From: Ilyomonas sp965219515
GTDB lineage: Bacteria > Bacteroidota > Bacteroidia > Chitinophagales > Chitinophagaceae
DNA length: 64,000 nt
NCBI GenBank assembly: GCA_965219515.1
Contig: OZ244776.1
Coordinates: 1-64,000, forward strand
Reading direction: 5' to 3'
The notes under the pieces are model-generated. The model had not been told where the DNA came from, did not search any database, and saw nothing but the letters and a program-made list of their open reading frames with translations. A program made the translations under genes and the position numbers. This document shows positions 55,859 through 64,000 of this stretch, in pieces (the stretch's first letter is position 1; the number at the start of each line of letters is the position of its first letter).

Positions 55859-55946
55859 TCTTTTACAAAATTCTCCGCTTATGAAACAATTTATTCAATT
55901 GAGGCTGTCGTAATTTCATGTTATAACAATTTTAAAAAGCATCTTA

Positions 55947-57452
55947 TTACATCATTGCCATCAATTCTTCCACATATTTCCTGTCGTTGCTCAGGCGCGG
56001 AATTTTATGTTGCCCACCCAGCTTGCCTTTTGCTTTCAGCCAGTTGCAAAATAAATGTTTGGGCAGGCTGCGAACAACCGGCATGCGAAGCGCAATGTCT
56101 TTATGCCGCTTGGCTTCGTAATCGCTGTTGATGCTTTTTAGCGCGCAGTCTAATTCATAGGCAAACTGCTGAATGTTTTCGGGTGCATGTTCAAACTCAA
56201 TCAGCCATTCGTGCGTGCCGTTGTTGTTGTCGGAAAAATAAAGCGGCGCGGCGGTATAATCGTTTATCACAGCGTTGGTTTTTTCGCAGGCAACGGCAAT
56301 GGCTTTGTCGCTGTTTTCTACAATGACTTCTTCGCCAAACGCATTCATAAAATGGCGGATGCGGCCACTTACTTTAATGCGAAAAGGATGTAACGAAGTA
56401 AACTGAATGGTATCGCCCAACAGATAACGCCACAAACCGCCGTTGGTTGAAATAACCGGCGCATAATTCTTATTCAATTCCACTTTATCCAAACCCATGG
56501 TGCGCGGCTTTTCTTTTCCATATTCTTCAATCGGCATAAACTCGTAAAAAATGCCATGCTGTAAAAATAAGATCATGCCATCATCGTACGGGTTGCATTG
56601 CGCAGCCATAAAACCTTCGCTTGCATTGTAGATTTCCACATAATGAACATTATTGCCCATCAGTTGTTCAAACTGCTCTTTATAAGGAACAAACGATACG
56701 CCGCCGTGCATGTATAATTCCAGATTTGGCCATACTTCTTTCAGATTGCTTTTACCGGTGATTTGCAAAATCCGTTTTATCAGAATCAGCGTCCACGTTG
56801 GCACACCGGAGATAGATGTTACGTTTTCTGCAATGGTGTTTTGCGCCAGCGCTTCTATTTTTCCTTCCCACTCATCCATCAGCGCAATAGACAGTTCGGG
56901 TGTGCGCAGCCATTGCCCCCAAAACGGCGTATTCTGTAATAAAACGGCGCTTAAATCGCCGCAATACACTTCTTCATTAAGCTGACTAACCTGGTGGCTG
57001 CCGCCGATGACAAGACCTTTGCCGGTAAGCAAATCGCTTTCGGGATTGTGATTGTAATAAGCCGCCACCACATCTTTCGCAGCCTGATAATGGCATTGTT
57101 CGAGGCTTTCATCTGTTACAGGTATGAATTTGCTTTTGTCGCTGGTAGTGCCGCTGCTTTTGGCAAACCATTTTACCGGCGTGTTCCACAGCATGTTCTC
57201 CTCGCCATTCATAAGGCGGCTGATGTAGCCTTTGATGTTGTGGTATTCGCTGATGGGTATATGTTGCTTAAAGGTGCGGATGTTGAATATATCCTGAAAC
57301 TGGTGTTTGCGCCCAAAGCAGGTGTATTGCCCGTGCGTAATTAATTCCTGTAAAATCTGCCGTTGTGCGGTGAGCGGATCGTTTATCCAATCTTCCATAC
57401 GGTTGTAGCGCAAACGCGCAAGGCGGGAAATGGCAGGACTAATTAATTTCAT
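55947..57452 (-). CDS. GH3 family acyl-adenylate-forming protein
   Basis: A 501-residue protein of the GH3 auxin-responsive promoter family, which adenylates carboxylic acids and joins them to amino acids or other amines in characterised plant members. WFAKSSGTTSDKSKFIPVT is the nucleotide-binding motif, followed by LYMHGGVSFVPYKEQFEQL and YNASEGFMAAQC. Bacterial substrates are unknown. It is the last gene on the minus strand before an intergenic gap. Confidence 0.85.
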   Translation of the reverse strand: MKLISPAISRLARLRYNRMEDWINDPLTAQRQILQELITHGQYTCFGRKHQFQDIFNIRTFKQHIPISEYHNIKGYISRLMNGEENMLWNTPVKWFAKSSGTTSDKSKFIPVTDESLEQCHYQAAKDVVAAYYNHNPESDLLTGKGLVIGGSHQVSQLNEEVYCGDLSAVLLQNTPFWGQWLRTPELSIALMDEWEGKIEALAQNTIAENVTSISGVPTWTLILIKRILQITGKSNLKEVWPNLELYMHGGVSFVPYKEQFEQLMGNNVHYVEIYNASEGFMAAQCNPYDDGMILFLQHGIFYEFMPIEEYGKEKPRTMGLDKVELNKNYAPVISTNGGLWRYLLGDTIQFTSLHPFRIKVSGRIRHFMNAFGEEVIVENSDKAIAVACEKTNAVINDYTAAPLYFSDNNNGTHEWLIEFEHAPENIQQFAYELDCALKSINSDYEAKRHKDIALRMPVVRSLPKHLFCNWLKAKGKLGGQHKIPRLSNDRKYVEELMAMM

Positions 57453-58233
57453 AGAGATAGCAATGTAGGAAATGATGTGTAAAAGTGATGAAAAGATTTG
57501 GGATTTTATAATGTTTAGAATTAAAAAGAGGGATGTCGGGCAGTAATACTAAGGAAACAGAAATGTACTTTTCTTTAATGATATTTTTTAGTCGTAGCAT
57601 GTTTTGGGTAAGGAGATACTATTAGAATGTCACTTAGATTATCATGGAACAATGAAAAAGGTTTCCATGGATTCGACACATCACAACGTACGGTTCTGAT
57701 ATGAATAAAAGCCTCTATAATGTCTTTGATAAAAGTACTAAATGGTAGTTAAGATTATAAGAAGGGTGATAAAAAGACCAGTCTGATAGTTGGAAAGTGT
57801 GTGATATACATGAACAAACCTAAACAAGAGTAAACCTCTGGAGGAAGATAAACCAAAAGTGATGGGACGCTATTCAAATTGACAATGCTTTTTTCAGGAT
57901 AAAGCAGTCGTATATCACTTTAGTTATTGTCTCACCGATTGCGTAGATATTTTATAAAGGCTGCATTGTATATGCGGCATCCGGGAGGATTGTTTTTAAA
58001 AACGGAGACCTCACCAAAACCTTAACGGGATTTTTTATAAAACTCATCCTATTTATTCATGCTTTATTCCCGGCAAACAGTTCTGCTAAACGCGCGGATT
58101 ACATTAGTAAAAAAAATATTTCAAAAAAGTATAAAAATTAATTTGCCGGTATTAACAGCTTCTTTAGATTTGACGAGCCAAAAAGATACTGTAGAGGAAA
58201 GCCAAAGCCAAAAAACAAGTAAACCAATTTTTC
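57453..58233. other. Non-coding stretch before the coiled-coil/RHS-like genes
   Basis: About 780 bases without a convincing gene. A 12-base palindrome GTTTTTAAAAAC lies at 57992-58003. A 134-residue ORF from 58059 overlaps the next gene in another frame and was rejected. The base composition changes after this gap, with the following genes differing from the block before it. Confidence 0.4.
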
Positions 58234-59733
58234 ATGCGATCCGCCATATTGCTGCTGCTGCTCGTTTGCGCGGGTTTGTCAGCCTATTGCCAGAACCCGC
58301 TGTTTTCACAAGCCGTTCAGGCAACCGGTCTGCCAGAGAAAGCCACCGGCGGGGTGAAATCAGTTTCCAAGAAATCATTGCATTTTTTACAACAGAAGTA
58401 CGAAAAAATGAATGCCACCGTGGAAAAGCAAAGTCAGAAAATGCTCGTGCGGATGCGCAGTAAAGAAGAGAAGCTGAAAAGAAGGATAAGCAGAAAAGAC
58501 AACGCAAAGGCGGCAGCGCTGTTTAATGATACAGATGACAGGTATAAGCAACTGCAAGCAAAGCTTTCTGCCCCTTATGATTCCACCCAAAGCTTTCCGC
58601 TCAGCGAATACCTGCCCGGTGTTGACAGCATGCAGACGGCACTGAGCTTTTTGAAGTCGGCAGGCGCGAACCTGCCGGCAGATAAACTACAGGAGATTAC
58701 AAAAACCGGCAGTGAGTTACGGGGCTTGCAGAGCAGGCTGCAAAAGGCAAACGACATCGAAGCGTTTGTAAAGCAAAGAGAGCGGCAGCTGAAAGAGCAG
58801 CTGCAAAGCAGTCCTTTTACCAGGCAGCTCAGGAGCGTCAATAAAGAAGCGTTTTATTACAGTCAGCGGGTAAGAGAATACAAAGAGATGCTCAGCAACA
58901 AAGAGAAGACGGAGCAAAAGCTGCTAGGTGCTGTGAGGGAATCGAAAGCTTTTCAATCGTTCATGAAGCGGAACAGCTGCCTGGCAAAACTGTTTCCCGA
59001 GCCGCAGGGCTACGGCACGCCGCAGGCGCTGGCAGGTTTACAGACCAGAGCCGCGGTGCAGGGGCAGTTGCAGCAGCGGTTCGGCACATTGCCTGCGTCA
59101 AGCCCTGAGACGTTGGAGGGCGGCGGAGCAAACAGTTACCTGCAGCAGCAGATGCAGGCGGCGCAAACGCAGCTTGGCAAGTTGAAAGATAAGATGAGCA
59201 GGCTTGGCGTTAGTGATGGCAGCAGCGACATGACGATGCCGGACTTCAGACCCAACCCGCAGCATACCAAAAGCTTTCTGCAACGGATAGCGTACGGCAT
59301 GAATGTGCAGAGTGAGAAAAGCCATTCCCTTCTGCCAGCCACGAGCGATGTGGCACTGACGGCAGGGTACAAAATAAACGACAGAAGCATCATAGGTGTG
59401 GGGGCATCATACCGAATGGGCTGGGGCAGCGGTGGCATCAGGCACATCGCCGTTACAAACGAAGGCGTGGGACTGAGAAGCTACGCAGACATCAGGGCGA
59501 AGGGAAACATCTGGCTCACGGGCGGCTATGAGATGAACTACATGCAGTCGTTTCAGAAATATCAGCAACTAAAAGACCTGAGCGGCTGGCAGCGAAGCGG
59601 GCTTATCGGATTAACCAAAAAGTACAAAGCGGGAAAGAAAGAAAACAACGTGCAACTGCTGTGGGACTTTCTGAGCTATGGGCAACTGCCAAGAACACCT
59701 GCAATCAAGTTTAGGGTGGGGCTGGGATTATAA
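58234..59733 (+). CDS. Exported coiled-coil protein with C-terminal outer-membrane-like domain
   Basis: A 499-residue protein of no named family that I recognise. A signal peptide covers about residues 1-19 (LLLLLVCAGLSAYC). Residues of about 40-330 are highly charged, rich in K, Q, E and L, and likely coiled coil (KYEKMNATVEKQSQKML, RERQLKEQLQ). The last 130 residues look like short amphipathic strands (TSDVALTAGYKINDRSIIGVGASYRMGWGSG) that end in L, consistent with an outer-membrane beta-barrel. It lies 57 bases before the YD/RHS-like gene on the same strand, so the two are probably cotranscribed. Confidence 0.65.
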   Translation: MRSAILLLLLVCAGLSAYCQNPLFSQAVQATGLPEKATGGVKSVSKKSLHFLQQKYEKMNATVEKQSQKMLVRMRSKEEKLKRRISRKDNAKAAALFNDTDDRYKQLQAKLSAPYDSTQSFPLSEYLPGVDSMQTALSFLKSAGANLPADKLQEITKTGSELRGLQSRLQKANDIEAFVKQRERQLKEQLQSSPFTRQLRSVNKEAFYYSQRVREYKEMLSNKEKTEQKLLGAVRESKAFQSFMKRNSCLAKLFPEPQGYGTPQALAGLQTRAAVQGQLQQRFGTLPASSPETLEGGGANSYLQQQMQAAQTQLGKLKDKMSRLGVSDGSSDMTMPDFRPNPQHTKSFLQRIAYGMNVQSEKSHSLLPATSDVALTAGYKINDRSIIGVGASYRMGWGSGGIRHIAVTNEGVGLRSYADIRAKGNIWLTGGYEMNYMQSFQKYQQLKDLSGWQRSGLIGLTKKYKAGKKENNVQLLWDFLSYGQLPRTPAIKFRVGLGL

Positions 59734-61294
59734 TAGAATTAAAATTAATAAAAAAATCAAAAATTGTTGAAATTTTATAATGTGTTATTTATGCGTATTT
59801 TTTTACTTTGCCTTTATACAGTAACATTTTTTGTAGGCTCTTCTCAAAGCTATAATCCCAATCAGATTATACCGCCTTCACCTACTGCAGCTTCGTTAAG
59901 TAAATATGGAGAATTTCCTATAAACTACTATTCCGGTATGCCAAATATATCGATTCCTATTTATTCTATTAAGGATATTGATAACAATATTGATATATCT
60001 CTTCGGTATAGTTCTGCTGGCACACGTGTAGGTGATCAAGCCAGTTGGGTAGGTTTGGGATGGTCCTTAAATGCTGGTGGAGTTATAACAAGAACAATTA
60101 GAGGATTAGACGATTTTAAGAATGGTGGCTATTATTCAGCACCAATACTTCCTACCTCAAATGCTAATAACGATATTGAAGACGGACCTAATTGGCCAAA
60201 TGATCGCAACTATCTGGAAAGTGTTCTAAACAATACAACTGATGGAGAAGCAGATATTGTAAATTATAATTTTGGTAATTTATCAGGCAGGTTTATTTTA
60301 GGTAAGCAAATTAATGGCTCATTGATATACCAAGATGAAAAAAATAATTTAAAAGTTCAGTTTATATCATCAACGTTAAAATGGATAATAACCACATCAG
60401 AAGGGTATAAATATACTTTTGGTACACAGGAAGCTGCTCAAAACTACTATTACAATGATCGTTATAATGAAATAGACGATTATGAGAAAATTCAAACCGG
60501 TTCAAAATGGAAATGGGATCAAAAAACCGATGCTATTACTTCTTGGTATTTAGATGAAATTGTCTCACCAACGGGTAACAAAATTACTTTTATATATGAA
60601 GTTAAAAGTTCGAGTATAAGCCTAACTCAAAAGTCAGAAGAAGTATATAATCTTGTTTCTCTTATCAGATACTGCCCTGATAATACACCAATATTTGAAT
60701 CAGAAATTAAAAGCTATAGTGCCAGTAAGCAGATTATTCATGATGTGTATTTGAAATCAATTGCATTCAAAAACGGGACTATTGAATTTGAGACAACAAA
60801 CAGAAGTGATATTGAATATTCAGGAGCTGAAATACCTCAGAAGCTCGAAAAAATTGTATTAAAAGATTTAAGTGGAAGTGTTGTTAGATCCTTTCTATTT
60901 ACCTACTCCTACTTTGGAATTAATTTTGACCAAAGACTTAAATTAGATAAGGTTACAGAATCTGGAAATGGTGGTATTTCAAATTTGCCTTATGAATTCA
61001 CTTATTTTTCTTCGACTAATCTTCCTCCGAAGTATTCAAAAAGTATTGATCATTGGGGATTTTACAACAATCAAAACAATCTAAAACTGGTTCCTAGTGT
61101 ATTGCACATTAATCCTGATATTAATTTAGATGGTGCAGTTAGAAAACCATCCAATCAAAAAGATAAAATAATAGCCGGTGTTCTATCTTCTATAAAATAC
61201 CCGACAGGTGGACAAACAAATTTCGATTATGAATTAAATGTTTATTCTAACCCGCAAGGAGATGATGCTTTTGATTACATCACACAATCTGCTA

Positions 61295-62495
61295 GTGCTC
61301 AATCAGCATAGTTTTTGTGATTAGCTTTTAGGTATTGCGAAGCCATTTTATCTCTGGCATGGTCAACAGTAAAGCTCCAGTGTATTTTCAGGTGATGAAG
61401 ATTTCTGTGGTCAGTCCAGGATTGTACGCATTGGTTCATTTGTGTTATGGTGGCAATGCGGTTGTCCAAACATTGCCTGGCAAGGGCAGAGAACTCTATC
61501 TCTGCCATATTCAGCCAGGAACCGTGCTTTGGCGTATATACAAAGTCAATTATGGTAGCCAGTTCTCCGGCTCTTTGCAACGGCAGATGCTCATAAAATG
61601 AACCTTTGGTGTGCGTATTTAAGTTATCCTGCACCAGCTTTATGGTGTGTGCATTGCTGTAATGCTCCGTGATGATGTTGTCTATAAATTCAGCATAGTC
61701 CTTTTTAGTTCGTTGCTGTTTTACTTCCGTGTAGCGGATGCCCTTGTCTATATCATAAGCCAGCAGCACTACGCAGGTGCCCTCTCTTTTATACTCATTA
61801 TCTATACGCTTTGGCATTGCTGGCTTTGGCGGCAGCGGCATTATCACATTGCTTAACAACTGGCAGGGACGTTCATCCATACAAAGTCTGACTACACCTT
61901 GCTGCTGCTGCTGGCTGTAAAGGCGCAACACCCCTTCCATGTTTGCCAGATACTGACCATCTACTTTAGAGATGCACCACTGCTTTTTAAGCCACGGCTT
62001 GAGTTTGCTTTTTTTAAAACCTTGCGCACCGTCTCATAGCTTAAGTGCACGGCAAGACCATCGCTGACCATTTTGTCTGCTATCAGGTCTAATGTCCAAT
62101 TGCTGCGTCCATCGGGTCCCTCTTCCGAGCAGGCAAGGGCGGTAATATTTGCTTCCAGCTGCGGGGTGATGATGGTAGGCTGACCACTACGGGGCTTTTC
62201 TTCCAACACCTCCTTTATTACGCCCTTGCACTGCTCATAGCGTTTTAAAATATTAGTTACCGTGCCCTCACTGCAGCTACAATCCCGGGCTATTTGTTTT
62301 TGATTTTTACCTGCTTTGTCCAGCATCAGCAGCATGCGGGCTCGCCGTATGGCTCTGGCAGAATGGTTTCCTTTGCTTACATAGCTGTTCAAATAAAGTT
62401 TGTCCCCTTCACTCAACTGTACCTTTATCTTACCCATCGCTTCTCAGTTTATACCACAAAGCTATGTCTATTTAAAAACTATGCTGATTGAGCAC
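61295..62495 (-). mobile_element. IS630-family insertion sequence, 1201 bp, second type
   Basis: Perfect 22-base terminal inverted repeats at 61295-61316 and 62474-62495 (left end starts GTGCTCAATCAGCATAG). Flanking TA at 61293-61294 and 62496-62497 is the target duplication. Its ends differ from those of the element at 25011, so it is a different IS630 subgroup. The transposase is on the minus strand, and its stop codon is formed within the left inverted repeat. Confidence 0.95.
61299..62437 (-). CDS. IS630-family transposase, second type, probably made by -1 frameshifting
   Basis: Frame A (62437 down to 61961) encodes the helix-turn-helix part (KQIARDCSCSEGTVTNILKRY, GQPTI linker). Frame B (to 61299) has the DDE domain: RLCMDERPCQ, KLVQDNLNTHTKGSF and TPKHGSWLNMAEIEFSAL. 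At 62015-62009 (minus strand) the gene reads TTA AAA AAA GCA. A -1 slip on A AAA AAA joins VRKVLKK to SKLKPWLKKQWCISK, the usual IS630 sequence. The full product would have 379 residues. A simple inactivating frameshift is the alternative, but the position at a slippery run and the intact DDE part favour programmed shifting. Confidence 0.87.
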
Positions 62496-64000
62496 TAGTG
62501 TGATTGCGACTCCTTGGAATAATTACTCGGACATTGCTGAAAATTTCACATTGACTGATACTGCATCTGTAAGTTTTGCTTATAATTATGACAAAGCAGA
62601 TGAAAATGCAAATGACATTCGAGGAGTACAAACAGTTTATGCTTATGCTTATAAGAAAGAAAGCAACGGAACTTATACTAATATAGCATCATGGAGTAAT
62701 TGGACCTGTCCAACGCAACCAGACCCACTCTGTGGTTCAGATGCTCCTTCTAATGAAATTTCTACAAAATTTCTTTTACCCGGAACATATCGAATAGAAG
62801 TAAGATACCTACAAGGATATGTGACTACCTTATCTGCAATATGGAATGATAAAACAGAAGTAGTAGAAAGAGCAGGTGGAGGACTAAGAATCAAATCCAT
62901 TATAAATACTGCGAATGGGGTTACAAACGCTAAAAAGCTCTTTATCTACACTGATAATGATAAATCAACAGGATTATTATTAAATCAACCTAATTATTTG
63001 TTTTCAACAAACGATGTTGATGATGTAAATAACTGTCAATCAATAGCGGAATATGTAGGAAGAATGTCAAGCACGATCAATTCCGCAGGTCTGCATTCAT
63101 CTGGCATTATTGGGTATAGCAAAGTAACCGTTCTTGAAGGTGTAAATGGAGAAAATGGAAAGGCTGAATACTTTTATTATAACAGCCCTTCATTGACACC
63201 TGACCATCCTTTTATTCCTCAAATAACCAGCTCTTTAAACGGTCAAATTGCGGTGGAAGCTATTTATAAAAATGGCTCAAATATCCCTATCCGAAAGAAG
63301 GATTATGTATACTCAGTAAAGAAATCAGAACTAGTAAAATCTGTTAAAGTATATGATCCTCATTCAGCATCTTCAAATAACTCGGTCAGAACATTTAATG
63401 TCAAATATTATGATGACAACTCATCTTGGACCGTTCTTGACAAAGAAACTCTTGAGGAGAACATGGAAAATGGAAAGCTAACTTCAAGTATTGAATATTT
63501 TCATGAAAGTTCCAATCATTACTTTTTAACTAAACAGGTAAATCATACCAGCAAAGGTGAATCTATAATTACAAACATAAAATATCCAACAGATTATTCA
63601 ATTGGAACAAATAGTGATCTTATTGCTAAGGGGATTAAAAACTTACAGGACAAATACGTTATTTCTGTTCCAGTTGAAACTTATATACAGAAAACAGATG
63701 TAAATGGAAGTAATTCTAAAACTATTTCAGCAGTATTAAATACTTTTAAAATTGATGTACCTAAGCAAGATTTTGTTTACAAACTAAAAATATCTTCGCC
63801 TTCTTCTTCGTTCGTTCCTCTGAATATTTCATCGACTGCAGTTACGAAAAGCTCAGATTATGAATCAAAGTTTTACAATGATTCTTATGATTCGTATGGT
63901 AATCTCTTACAGCAACATAAATCTTTAGATATTAATCATTCTTATGTTTGGGATTATAAATCTGTACTACCGGTAGCGGAAGCAACCAATGCTGCGCAGT

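Larger units (their letters stand above)
59791..64000 (+). pseudogene. YD/RHS-like large surface protein gene, split by an IS630-family element and cut by the window edge
   Basis: The 5' part (59791-61294) starts with a signal peptide, then QIIPPSPTAASLSKYGEF and GDQASWVGLGWSLNAGG, the standard N-terminus of Bacteroidota YD/RHS-like secreted proteins. After the IS, an open frame without start runs from 62498 to the window end, more than 500 codons, and ends with NHSYVWDYKSVLPVAEATNAA, a typical RHS-associated segment. Removing 61295-62495 and one TA joins QSA to SVIATPWNNYSD in frame. As it stands, translation stops inside the IS after about 506 residues. The ATG at 59791 is preferred over the TTG at 59764. 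Low GC relative to neighbours. Confidence 0.88.

Noticed and set aside
58059..58463. A 134-residue ORF before the coiled-coil gene
   Set aside because: More than half overlaps the better supported signal-peptide gene in another frame; the residue pattern is not protein-like.
1..64000. tRNA, rRNA, CRISPR arrays and riboswitches
   Set aside because: None was recognised by reading the intergenic regions; a covariance-model search could still find short structured RNAs.

Overview
The window is a chromosomal segment of a Bacteroidota bacterium, most likely in or near the family Chitinophagaceae. I infer this from the gene order of the division/cell-wall cluster, an alternative complex III next to an aa3-type oxidase, type IX secretion tails, TonB receptors with a CarboxypepD_reg-like N-terminus, a Bacteroidota-type YD/RHS-like surface protein, and several TAnnTTTG-like promoter elements. 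No rRNA, tRNA or CRISPR array was seen.

Layout. 1-9737: the end of the dcw cluster (murD partial, ftsW, murG, murC, ftsQ, ftsA, ftsZ), closed by a clear terminator. 10162-13020: an L-threonine dehydrogenase-like epimerase, an Rrf2 regulator and lgt. 13369-24225: an accessory block with a His-rich small exported protein and a TonB receptor on the minus strand. Facing away from them are two tandem DUF4331 proteins, a membrane-anchored TPR protein, a HupE/UreJ-like membrane protein, a small exported protein and a DUF3140 protein. 24283-26665: an AmpG-like MFS permease gene cut in two by an IS630-family element. 26831-29512: yqgE, atpD, atpC. 30485-45015: alternative complex III (actA-F) followed by cytochrome oxidase genes (coxB, coxA, ctaB, two subunit III-like genes, subunit IV). 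Heme A synthase follows at 49333. 45405-57452: mixed housekeeping and envelope genes: a 2-oxoacid:ferredoxin oxidoreductase beta subunit, a cupin/JmjC-like protein with a decayed copy beside it, a YciO/Sua5 protein, rnhB, a Fpg/Nei glycosylase, a lipoprotein amidase, a DUF5703-type glycosidase-like protein, a GT-C-like membrane protein and a GH3 protein. 58234-64000: a coiled-coil/outer-membrane-like protein followed by a large YD/RHS-like gene that is split by a second IS630-family element and runs off the window.

How it works together. The respiratory block encodes a quinol-to-cytochrome c/oxygen branch: ActA-F oxidises quinol and passes electrons to the aa3-type oxidase, and CtaB and CtaA make its heme A. 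The dcw genes build peptidoglycan precursor and the divisome. The 13-24 kb block looks like an envelope system, possibly for metal handling, of unknown function.

Main points to look at: (i) two IS630 elements, each with perfect terminal repeats, TA duplications and a classic -1 slippery heptamer, whose precise removal restores each host gene in frame; (ii) the TonB/His-rich/DUF4331/TPR/HupE block; (iii) a set of locus-specific intergenic fold-backs whose C-poor arms abut or overlap stop codons; (iv) a decayed duplicate of the cupin/JmjC gene 3' end.
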